A stretch of DNA of 64,000 bases from Paraglaciecola sp. (GTDB taxonomy: Bacteria > Pseudomonadota > Gammaproteobacteria > Enterobacterales > Alteromonadaceae). Numbering within the stretch: the first letter of the stretch is position 1; each line of letters starts with the position of its first letter. The translations under genes were made by a program, and so were the position numbers. Under the pieces are notes generated by a model. The model did not search any database. It was given only the letters and a program-made list of their open reading frames with translations, and was not told where the DNA came from. The DNA is taken from contig NZ_JANQVQ010000304.1 of the NCBI RefSeq assembly GCF_030730205.1, positions 1-64,000 on the forward strand, in the 5' to 3' direction. Shown piece after piece: positions 18,558 to 27,093 of the stretch.

Positions 18558-18671
18558 GATTACCTTGCCCTGTTTTGTTGGCGATTGTGGTGCTTAAAAT
18601 TGAACAGCAAAAAATGAATCCTTCTTTGCCAGACTGCGTTATCTTTATTTGTTGTTATAAACTATCTGTTT

Positions 18672-18686
18672 TGTAATTTTATTACA
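18672..18686. promoter_or_regulatory. HexR operator upstream of pykA
   Basis: TGTAATTTTATTACA is a perfect 15-base match to the known gammaproteobacterial HexR pattern TGTAATWWWATTACA. It lies in the pykA-hexR gap, 115 bases before the pykA start. Confidence 0.8.
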
Positions 18687-18772
18687 AAATGGTAGTTCAT
18701 TCATAACTTAAAGTGAATTATTTCAATTACTTTCTTTAATATATTGTAAAAAATCCGTGTTTGCGTAATCGC

Positions 18773-19624
18773 TTAATCATTTTTCTTGTCGAAACGGGAA
18801 CCGCGCAGGGTGTCTTTGACGCGTTTTAAGTTTTCTCTAAACTTATTTCCTCTGCGCAAAGTAAAGCCAGTGGCCAATATGTCTATTAATGTGAGCTGAG
18901 CTATTCTGGAGGCCATGGGCATATACATGTCAGTGTCTTCGGGCACATCGAGTGACAAGACCAAATTACATTCTTTGCCTAAGGGGCTGTCTTTTGAGGT
19001 AATACCGACAACCGTTGCATCGTTACTGCGGGCTATTTGTGCTATCTCCACTAAGCTTTTGGTGCGCCCAGTATGAGAAATCAGCACTACTACATCATCT
19101 TCTGTACAGTTCATGCAGCTCATTCGTTGCATAAGTATGTCTTCGAAATACACAACTGGTACATTGAAGCGAAAAAATTTATTTAATGCATCATGAGCAA
19201 CAGAAGCTGAAGCACCCAAGCCAAAGAACGAAATCTTTTGCGCTTGAGTAAGCAAATCTACCACGCGGTTGATCGTATGAATGTCGACTGATTGGCGCGC
19301 TACCTCTAGAGAGGCCATGGTTGATTCAAAGATTTTCTTGGTGTATTCCTCTGGACCGTCGTGTTCTTCTACGTGTCGGTTCACGTAGGGCGTACCGTTA
19401 GCCAAGCTTTGAGCAAGATGCAATTTAAAATCAGGGTAGCCCTTGGTATCTAGGCGCCGACAAAAACGGTTTACCGTCGGTTCACTGACATCAGCCATTT
19501 TGGCTAACGTAGCAATACTACTGTGGATCGCAGTTTGAGGATTAGCGAGAATGACTTCAGCTACTTTGCGTTCAGATTTACTAAACGCAGCGTTGTGTTG
19601 GGTTATTTTTTCTAGAATATTCAT
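18773..19624 (-). CDS. hexR: HexR transcriptional regulator (RpiR family)
   Basis: The 283-residue protein has an N-terminal RpiR helix-turn-helix domain (MADVSEPTVNRFCRRLDTKGYPDFKL in two parts, residues about 43-70) and a C-terminal SIS sugar-phosphate-binding domain (ISFFGLGASASVAHDA, VVLISHTGRTKSLVEIA). HexR binds KDPG and controls central carbon genes. The position between pykA and zwf, divergent from zwf, is the classic HexR location. An imperfect box, TGTAATTAATTAACA, at 19704-19718 could mediate autoregulation. Confidence 0.93.
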   Translation of the reverse strand: MNILEKITQHNAAFSKSERKVAEVILANPQTAIHSSIATLAKMADVSEPTVNRFCRRLDTKGYPDFKLHLAQSLANGTPYVNRHVEEHDGPEEYTKKIFESTMASLEVARQSVDIHTINRVVDLLTQAQKISFFGLGASASVAHDALNKFFRFNVPVVYFEDILMQRMSCMNCTEDDVVVLISHTGRTKSLVEIAQIARSNDATVVGITSKDSPLGKECNLVLSLDVPEDTDMYMPMASRIAQLTLIDILATGFTLRRGNKFRENLKRVKDTLRGSRFDKKND

Positions 19625-19790
19625 ACTTGCATCAAAAACTTCATTATAATTGTTTTTTGTAGCTGTACTTTAACATTGTACATAGCTACCCGGGTACTAA
19701 AGTTGTAATTAATTAACAGAAACACTTCCATTTTACGCCTCTTTTTGGGTAAATAAAGGGGTTTTTGTGGTGGTAGACCCTGTAAAAAGT

Positions 19791-19805
19791 TGTAAATTTA
19801 CTACA
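19791..19805. promoter_or_regulatory. HexR operator in the hexR-zwf intergenic region
   Basis: TGTAAATTTACTACA matches the HexR consensus at 13 of 15 positions and lies 100 bases before zwf, where it could control the zwf-eda operon and perhaps hexR. A weaker relative is at 19704-19718. Confidence 0.65.
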
Positions 19806-19905
19806 TTTAATGTTAACTTTTAGCACAGATTCTTATTGATTGTGGTCTTACTTCATTAAGGTAACTGTAATCATTCAATTCGTTTAAGCAGATAGGCAGA
19901 TAAAA

Positions 19906-21396
19906 ATGGTTTTGGAAAATTCATTCGAACCTTGTGATTTTGTTTTGTTCGGCACCAAAGGTGATTTAGCACGTCGTAAGCTTCTTCCTTCTTTATATCA
20001 ACTTGAAAAAGCAAACCTCATGCATGCAGACTCCAAAATAATTGGTGTTGCAAGAAATGAGATTTCAGATAGCGACTATGTCGCTATGGTCAAAGAGAAC
20101 GTTGAAAAGTTTACTAAAGAACCTTTATGTGAGGAAACGTGGGAGCGCTTTTCGTCAAAACTGGCTTATGCTTGTGTTGATATGAAAGAGGCTAAAAGTT
20201 ACTCCGCGTTTAAGTCCCATGCTAAATCTGGACGATTAATGGTGTGTTACTTTGCCACTCCTCCTTCTATTTTTGGTGATATTTGTCGTGGTTTAAAAGC
20301 AGCGAATGTTATTACCAAAAGCATGCGAGTGGTATTGGAGAAGCCAATTGGTCACGACCTCGCTTCTTCAAAAGTCATCAACGATCAGGTCGCTGAATTC
20401 TTTGATGAGTCACAGATTTATCGTATTGACCATTACTTAGGTAAAGAAACCGTACTTAACCTGATTGCCTTGCGTTTCGCTAACTCTATTTTTGCCACAA
20501 ATTGGGATCACAACTGTATCGACCATGTACAGATCAGCGTTGCTGAATCCGTGGGTATAGAAGGCCGTTGGGGCTATTTTGACGAAGCTGGTCAAATGCG
20601 CGATATGGTGCAAAATCACCTGTTGCAAATATTGACTTTAATTGCCATGGAGCCACCCGCTAACTTAGACGCAGACAGCATCCGTGATGAAAAACTTAAA
20701 GTATTAAAAAGTTTGCGTCCTATTAACTCATCAAATATGCGTGAAAAAACCGTACGAGGCCAATATGTTAATGGTTTTGTAAAGGGCCAAGAAGTGCCTG
20801 GTTACTTAGATGAACCTGATGCAAACGTAAGCTCAAAGACAGAGACTTTTGTGGCTATTAAGGTTGAATTAGATAACTGGCGTTGGGCGGGAGTGCCTTT
20901 TTACTTGCGCACGGGTAAACGCCTACCTGGAAAAACCAGTGAAGTGGTTATTTATTTTAAACGCCAACCGCACAACTTGTTTAAAGACAGTTTCCCACAG
21001 TTACCGCCAAACAAGCTAACGATCAGACTACAGCCTGACGAAGGTGTTGAAGTGACGGTCATGAATAAAGTGCCTGGTTTAACCGGTACAGGTTCAATGG
21101 ATTTACAGAAGTCTCGTTTAAACCTCAGTTTTTCTGAAACTTTCCAAGGTGAACGTATCGCTGATGCCTATGAAAAATTATTGCTTGAAGTAATGTTAGG
21201 TAATCAGGCTTTGTTTGTTCGCCGTGATGAAGTGGAAGCCGCATGGAAATGGGTTGACGGTATTCTAGATGCATGGCGCTCCAGCAATGAGCCTCCTGAG
21301 CCTTATCAAGCAGGAACGTGGGGACCAACTGAATCGATTGCCTTAATGGCACGAGAAAACCGTTCTTGGTACGAAAGTAAAATTGGGAAAAAATAA
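19906..21396 (+). CDS. zwf: Glucose-6-phosphate dehydrogenase
   Basis: The 496-residue enzyme oxidises glucose 6-phosphate to 6-phosphogluconolactone. It has the N-terminal dinucleotide-binding loop FGTKGDLARRKLLPSLY, the active-site motif RIDHYLGKETV and a LRTGKRLPGK substrate-loop segment. The first loop reads GTKGDLARR, where GASGDLA or GATGDLA is more common. It is the first gene of zwf-pgl-edd-glk-eda, and its TAA shares a base with the pgl ATG. Confidence 0.96.
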   Translation: MVLENSFEPCDFVLFGTKGDLARRKLLPSLYQLEKANLMHADSKIIGVARNEISDSDYVAMVKENVEKFTKEPLCEETWERFSSKLAYACVDMKEAKSYSAFKSHAKSGRLMVCYFATPPSIFGDICRGLKAANVITKSMRVVLEKPIGHDLASSKVINDQVAEFFDESQIYRIDHYLGKETVLNLIALRFANSIFATNWDHNCIDHVQISVAESVGIEGRWGYFDEAGQMRDMVQNHLLQILTLIAMEPPANLDADSIRDEKLKVLKSLRPINSSNMREKTVRGQYVNGFVKGQEVPGYLDEPDANVSSKTETFVAIKVELDNWRWAGVPFYLRTGKRLPGKTSEVVIYFKRQPHNLFKDSFPQLPPNKLTIRLQPDEGVEVTVMNKVPGLTGTGSMDLQKSRLNLSFSETFQGERIADAYEKLLLEVMLGNQALFVRRDEVEAAWKWVDGILDAWRSSNEPPEPYQAGTWGPTESIALMARENRSWYESKIGKK

Positions 21397-22088
21397 TGCC
21401 TTTACGTCAATCATTGTTCGAAACACCTGATGCCCTTAACCAAGACTTTTGTCAGCGTATCAGTGCAATTTTGCAAGCCGCCATTGAAACCGACGGGCGG
21501 GCTAGCTTAGTTGTGTCTGGTGGTCGTACACCTGCAGCATTGTTTGAAGCGTTGTCTCATGTTGACCTTGCATGGAGCAAGGTTGACATCAGTTTGGCGG
21601 ACGAACGCTGGGTTGATGTAGAGAATGATGCATCAAACGAAAAAATGGTCAGAGCAAAGCTATTAGTTAATAAAGCGGCTGAGGCCAATTTTGTTGGTTT
21701 AAAAACCGCCCACGCGAATGCGCAGGATGCTATCGAAGCCTGTAATACAAATTTTGCTAATTTTAAGCGCCCCTTTGATGTGCTTATTTTGGGCATGGGG
21801 GAAGATGGACATACGGCATCACTCTTTCCCTGTTCAACACAAATTGCTGCTGGCCTTGACCTTGATTCAGGTGAGACCTTTATTGCGGTACAACCTACTA
21901 CCGCACCTAATCAACGCATGAGCTTTACTTTGCCAGCGTTAGTCAGTAGTAAACATGTATTCTTGCACCTTACCGGTGATGCAAAAAGAGAAGTGTTAGC
22001 GAAAGCCTTAGCCGATAACAATGAACTAGAGATGCCCATCAGAGCAATACTAAACAATGTCAACGTCGAATTAATGTGGGCACCATAG
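21396..22088 (+). CDS. pgl: 6-Phosphogluconolactonase
   Basis: The 230-residue DevB-type enzyme hydrolyses the Zwf product to 6-phosphogluconate. SLVVSGGRTPAALFEAL, DISLADERWV and ILGMGEDGHTASLFP are the family signatures. It starts within the TAATG junction with zwf and ends nine bases before edd, so translation is probably coupled along the operon. Confidence 0.95.
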   Translation: MPLRQSLFETPDALNQDFCQRISAILQAAIETDGRASLVVSGGRTPAALFEALSHVDLAWSKVDISLADERWVDVENDASNEKMVRAKLLVNKAAEANFVGLKTAHANAQDAIEACNTNFANFKRPFDVLILGMGEDGHTASLFPCSTQIAAGLDLDSGETFIAVQPTTAPNQRMSFTLPALVSSKHVFLHLTGDAKREVLAKALADNNELEMPIRAILNNVNVELMWAP

Positions 22089-22097
22089 GAGAACGTC

Positions 22098-23915
22098 ATG
22101 AATACGCTTATTCAAGAAGTAACACAACGAATTATTGAGCGCAGCCAAGCGACACGCAGTGCTTATCTCGCAAAAATCGAAAAAGCCCGTCTTCAAGGTC
22201 CCCATCGCGGCGTCTTGTCATGCGGTAATTTGGCTCATGGCTTTGCTGCCTGTGGTGCTGAAGAAAAAGCGGATTTACGTAGCATGATAAAAGCAAATAT
22301 TGCTATTGTCTCTTCGTACAATGATATGTTGTCGGCCCACCAACCTTACGAAGCCTATCCTGCAAAATTGAAAAAAGCGATTGCTGAAGTCGGCAGTATT
22401 GCACAGTTTGCCGGTGGTGTTCCTGCAATGTGTGATGGTGTGACTCAAGGTAATCCGGGTATGGATCTGAGTCTTATGAGCCGAGATGTGATTGCCTTAT
22501 CTACCGCTGTTGCGCTGTCACACAATATGTTTGATGGCACCTTGATGTTGGGTATTTGCGATAAAATCGTTCCTGGACTCCTAATGGGCGCCTTAAGTTT
22601 TGGTCATCTACCGACAGTATTTGTACCTGCAGGTCCAATGCCATCTGGTATTCCAAACAAAGAAAAAGCGCGCGTACGTCAAGCCTATGCTGAAGGTAAA
22701 GTAGGCCGTGAAGAATTGCTTGAGGCTGAATCTCAATCTTACCACTCAGCCGGCACTTGTACTTTTTATGGTACAGCGAACAGTAACCAGTTAGTGGTTG
22801 AAACCATGGGCTTGCATTTGCCTGGTTCATCATTTGTTAACCCAGGTACAGCTTTACGTGATGCCTTAACTGATGCAGCGGCTCGTCAAGTCACCCGTAT
22901 CACCGACTTAGGTGATAACTACATGCCGATTGGCCATATTGTTGATGCAAAAGCTTTGGTCAACGGTTTGGTTGGTTTGTTGGCAACCGGTGGTTCAACT
23001 AACCACACCATGCACTTAGTGGCAGTGGCACGTTCAGCGGGTTATATTATCAATTGGGATGATTTCTCTGACATTTCTAACGCCGTTCCCTTGTTAACGC
23101 GTATTTATCCAAACGGCTCTGCTGACATCAACCATTTTACCGCAGCTGGCGGTATGGCCTTGTTATTCAAAGAATTATTGGACGGTGGTTTATTACATAA
23201 TGATGTGAACACTATCTGTGGTCGTGGTCTTGATCAATATACCAAAGAGCCTGTGTTGAATGATGGTGTATTGGAATGGCGTGATGGTCCTACCGAGTCC
23301 TTTGATACCAATGTTGTGGCCAGTGTCGCTAAACCCTTCAAGCCAGATGGTGGTTTATCCGTCTTACACGGTAATTTGGGCCGTGCGGTAATGAAAACGT
23401 CTGCATTGCGTGAAACCCATTGCATCATAAAAGCTCCAGCTGTGGTATTTGAAGATCAGTTTGAACTAGCCGCAGCGTTCAAAGCGGGTGACTTAAATAA
23501 AGACTGTATTGTGGTAGTGCGCAACCAAGGGCCATCGGCTATTGGTATGCCTGAACTGCACAGTCTGACTCCTCCTCTTGGTGTGCTACAAGATAAAGGC
23601 TTCAAAGTTGCGTTAGTAACGGATGGCCGGATGTCAGGTGCGTCAGGTAAGGTACCCGCTGCTATCCACGTGACTCCGGAAGCCTGTAAAGGTGGTTTAA
23701 TCGCCAAGGTACAAAGCGGTGACATGATTGAGCTTAATACCCAAACGGGTGTGATGAGTTTGCTTGTCGACAGTCATACCTTAGACGCGCGAGAAGCGAC
23801 CATTACGGATGTTGCCTTACATCAAATTGGCATGGGCCGTGAAATGTTTGCTGGCATGCGCTCTACGTTAACAGGTGCTGAAGAAGGCGCTTGCTCGCTG
23901 TTCTTTGGTCAATAA
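22098..23915 (+). CDS. edd: 6-Phosphogluconate dehydratase
   Basis: The 605-residue IlvD/Edd-family enzyme makes KDPG from 6-phosphogluconate, the first committed Entner-Doudoroff step. Iron-sulfur cysteines are visible in [23 protein letters not shown] and [13 protein letters not shown], with the C-terminal [14 protein letters not shown] family motif. An AGGAGAA ribosome site precedes the ATG. It lies between pgl and glk. Confidence 0.96.
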   Translation: MNTLIQEVTQRIIERSQATRSAYLAKIEKARLQGPHRGVLSCGNLAHGFAACGAEEKADLRSMIKANIAIVSSYNDMLSAHQPYEAYPAKLKKAIAEVGSIAQFAGGVPAMCDGVTQGNPGMDLSLMSRDVIALSTAVALSHNMFDGTLMLGICDKIVPGLLMGALSFGHLPTVFVPAGPMPSGIPNKEKARVRQAYAEGKVGREELLEAESQSYHSAGTCTFYGTANSNQLVVETMGLHLPGSSFVNPGTALRDALTDAAARQVTRITDLGDNYMPIGHIVDAKALVNGLVGLLATGGSTNHTMHLVAVARSAGYIINWDDFSDISNAVPLLTRIYPNGSADINHFTAAGGMALLFKELLDGGLLHNDVNTICGRGLDQYTKEPVLNDGVLEWRDGPTESFDTNVVASVAKPFKPDGGLSVLHGNLGRAVMKTSALRETHCIIKAPAVVFEDQFELAAAFKAGDLNKDCIVVVRNQGPSAIGMPELHSLTPPLGVLQDKGFKVALVTDGRMSGASGKVPAAIHVTPEACKGGLIAKVQSGDMIELNTQTGVMSLLVDSHTLDAREATITDVALHQIGMGREMFAGMRSTLTGAEEGACSLFFGQ

Positions 23916-23937
23916 TAGACTAAGTCAGGAAACATCT

Positions 23938-24891
23938 ATGAGTGCATGTTTTGTTGCTGATGTAGGCGGAACAAATATCCGCCTTGCACAAATTGATGAT
24001 GGTAAATTAAGCCATATCAAAAAGTATTTGTGCAGTGATTACGGTTCGATTGATGCTGTTATCAAAATTTATTTGAGTGAATTCGCTGATACAAAATTCA
24101 CCGCGGGTTGTTTAGGCTTGGCTTGTCCAGTAAATAGTGACTTTGTTTCTATGACAAACAATCAGTGGCAATTTTCTATCTCTGCGCTGCAAGAATCCCT
24201 AGGGCTGGAGTGGTTGGGCGTAATTAATGATTTTACTGCAGTAGCACATGCGGTCACTGTGTTGAATCAGCAACAAAAAGCCCAAGTCGGTCGTGGCCAA
24301 TCGGTACCGACCGACAATATTGCGGTTTTTGGTCCGGGTACGGGCTTAGGTGTTAAACACTTGACCCAGACCGCAGAAGGTTGGTTAGCCTTAGACGGTG
24401 AAGGCGGCCATGTAGATTTCGCTCCTGTGGATGAAGATGACTTAGCTATTTGGCGCTTTTTGACCAAAAAGTATGGGCATGCGTCTGCTGAAGAGGTGAT
24501 GTCTGGTCGCGGCCTCGTGCAAATTTATCAAGCATTGGCCGAAGACAGAGGTCTTACGGCGGTATTTGATGACCCAGCTGATATTACTGACCGTGCTTTA
24601 GATGGGAGTTGTCAGTTGAGTCTCGCTACACTTAAACAGTTTTGCCGAATTATGGGCAGTTTTGCCGGTAATTTAGCGCTCAATATGGGCACCCGCGGTG
24701 GTGTGTATATTGGTGGTGGTATTGCCCCGCGTTTTCTTAACTTTTTAAAGGACAGTGATTTTCGTCAACGTTTTGAAGCCAAAGGTCGTTTCCGCGACTA
24801 TGTTGCCGGTATCCCTACTTTCATTATTACAGAGCCAGATCACGGATTAATTGGTGCCATGGCCTATTTAGCACAAAATTTTAAAAGGTAA
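23938..24891 (+). CDS. glk: Glucokinase
   Basis: With the ATG at 23938 (CAGGA upstream) the product is 317 residues and starts [18 protein letters not shown], the phosphate-1 motif of bacterial glucokinases. The longer frame from 23875 would overlap edd and adds unrelated residues. [23 protein letters not shown] and [17 protein letters not shown] are further family motifs. It phosphorylates glucose to feed Zwf and lies five bases from eda. Confidence 0.94.
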   Translation: MSACFVADVGGTNIRLAQIDDGKLSHIKKYLCSDYGSIDAVIKIYLSEFADTKFTAGCLGLACPVNSDFVSMTNNQWQFSISALQESLGLEWLGVINDFTAVAHAVTVLNQQQKAQVGRGQSVPTDNIAVFGPGTGLGVKHLTQTAEGWLALDGEGGHVDFAPVDEDDLAIWRFLTKKYGHASAEEVMSGRGLVQIYQALAEDRGLTAVFDDPADITDRALDGSCQLSLATLKQFCRIMGSFAGNLALNMGTRGGVYIGGGIAPRFLNFLKDSDFRQRFEAKGRFRDYVAGIPTFIITEPDHGLIGAMAYLAQNFKR

Positions 24892-24896
24892 TTGCA

Positions 24897-25538
24897 ATGA
24901 CAAAAAATTGGAAATTAAGCTCTGAAGAAATCTTCAGCCAAGGACCCGTTGTACCTGTGTTGGTCATTAAAGACGTTGAGCATGCTGTGCCTTTAGCTAA
25001 GGCCTTGATAGCGGGCGGTATCCGCGTATTAGAAGTTACTTTGCGCACCCCCGCTGCGTTAGAAGTCATTGCTAAGATCGCGAAAGAAGTGCCGGAAGCA
25101 TTAATTGGTGCAGGTACAGTAACCAATCGTGCGCAATTAAAAGAAGTGCAAGATGCAGGTGCGATGTTTGCAATCAGCCCAGGAATGACACCTGATTTAC
25201 TCGAAGCGGGTAATGAGGGCGATATTCCACTCATACCAGGTATTTCATCTATTTCAGAATTGATGAAAGGTTTAGATCATGGTTATACCCACTTTAAATT
25301 CTTCCCTGCTGAAGCTTCTGGTGGTGTTAAAGCATTGAAAGCTATTGGTGGTCCATTCCCTGATGTCGCGTTCTGCCCAACCGGCGGTATTAGTCCCAGC
25401 AACTACTTAGATTATCTTGCCTTACCTAACGTACGTTGTGCGGGTGGTTCTTGGTTAGTGCCAGATGGCGCAATGGAAAACGGTGAGTGGGACAAAATTA
25501 CTGAGTTAGCTAAGCAAGCTGTCGCTGGGGCTAAATAA
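24897..25538 (+). CDS. eda: KHG/KDPG aldolase
   Basis: The 213-residue aldolase splits KDPG into pyruvate and glyceraldehyde 3-phosphate. The catalytic segment FKFFPAE gives Schiff-base Lys134. [13 protein letters not shown] and [11 protein letters not shown] supply the catalytic Glu and phosphate-binding loop, and PTGGIS is typical of the family. It is the last gene of the operon, closed by a terminator 25 bases after the stop. Confidence 0.96.
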   Translation: MTKNWKLSSEEIFSQGPVVPVLVIKDVEHAVPLAKALIAGGIRVLEVTLRTPAALEVIAKIAKEVPEALIGAGTVTNRAQLKEVQDAGAMFAISPGMTPDLLEAGNEGDIPLIPGISSISELMKGLDHGYTHFKFFPAEASGGVKALKAIGGPFPDVAFCPTGGISPSNYLDYLALPNVRCAGGSWLVPDGAMENGEWDKITELAKQAVAGAK

Positions 25539-25563
25539 GCCAAATTTACCTTATTTGAATGTT

Positions 25564-25588
25564 AAAAAGCCGCTTAAGCGGCTTTTTT
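25564..25588. terminator. Terminator after eda, shared with the converging esterase gene
   Basis: An AAAAAGCCGCTTAAGCGGC palindrome followed by T6 forms a compact stem between two converging genes. Confidence 0.9.
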
Positions 25589-25616
25589 AGTTTTTGGATA
25601 TTCTACAAATAGTGGT

Positions 25617-27093
25617 TTAGGGTATCGTTATTTCTGCTTCTGGCGCGGTATTTGACGTCACGCCAGCTTGAGTAATTTTGAACATATACCAGTAAGTTGT
25701 GCCGCTCACCAAACCCATATCGACATAACTACCAGTAAGAGCCGGGCCTGCTATGATCCTGGTGCGCCCCGATGTACCATTTTGATCATTTCGATACAGT
25801 TCTAAATAGGTGATATCTGGATTGGCGCCTTGTAAGTCCCAGCTCACAGTAATATCGCTACCACTCACTGTGGTCGTCAGATTTGTGACAGGCAAGGTGA
25901 TTACGGGCGGGATCATGGTCTCTGCTTCTGGTGTGGTATTGGTTGTGCTATCCCCCTGAGTGAGCTTAAACATATACCAATACGTTGTGCCCGCTACCGC
26001 GGTTTCGTCTTTAAATGTCCCCATCAATGGCGCGCCACTTAAGATGCGGGTTCTATCGCTAGTGTCATTTTTATCATTTCGATATACTTCAACAGCGGTA
26101 ATGGCGGGTGTGAAGTTCTGCAGATCCCAGCTTAGTTCGATAGCATTGCCGTTCACGGTGGCCGTTAAGTTCGTGCTAGGGGCGCCCACGACAATTGGTA
26201 TAAGGCTTTCTGCTTCTGGAGCGGTATTACCTGTCACACCATCTTGGGTCATTTTAAACATATACCAGTATGTTTTACCTGGCTCTAATCCTTGATCCTT
26301 AAATGTGCCAGCTAAAGACGCACCAGCAACAATTCGAGTACGTCCAGCGGTGTCGTTTTTGTCATTACGGTAGAGTTCTAAATAGGTGATATCAGGCGTA
26401 AAATTTTGTAAGTCCCAGCTTAAGTTAACATCAACACCATCCACCACTGCCGTTAGATTGGTTACGGGGCTAGTCGGCGCTGGTGTGCCTGGATCTGTTG
26501 GAGCAGGGGGAGTTGGTAACGCATCATTTGGTATAAGGCTTTCTGCTTCTGGAGCGGTATTACCTGTCACACCATCTTGGGTCATTTTAAACATATACCA
26601 ATATGTTTTTCCCGGCTCTAAACCCTCATCTCTGTAGTTTCCTGCTAAAGCAGCGCCAGCAATAATTCGAGTACGTCCTGCGGTGTCATTTTTGTCATTA
26701 CGGTACAGTTCTAAGTAGCTGATATCGGGGTCAAAGTATTTTAGATCCCAGCTAAGTTCTACTGCAGTGCCATCCACCACTGCAACTAAGTTAGTGACTG
26801 GCACTTCAGTGACATAGGGCACTCTTATTTGTGCTTCAGGCGCGGTATTGCTGGTAACCGTATCTTGTGTCACTTTAAACATGTACCAATAAGTTGTACC
26901 TTCAACTGCGGTTTCATCGATAAAGGTCCCTGTGTGTGCTGCACCAGCAACAATTCGTGTACGGCCAACCGTGTCTTCTTTATCATTACGATATAGCTCA
27001 AGATAACTAATGGCTGGATCGAAGTTTTGTAAGTTCCAATTTAATACCACCTTGGTACCATCTAAGTGGGATACGAGGTTGGTACTTGGCATA
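25617..27093 (-). repeat. Five tandem fibronectin-III-like coding repeats
   Basis: Within the esterase gene, units of about 280-330 bases encode modules with the order TNL, DGxxVxLxWxLQNF, LYRNDKND, GRTRI and TYWYMFK. Two adjacent units share a stretch of about 75 identical bases (near 26199-26271 and 26531-26603), a sign of recent duplication or gene conversion. The unit nearest the catalytic domains is the most diverged. Confidence 0.8.
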
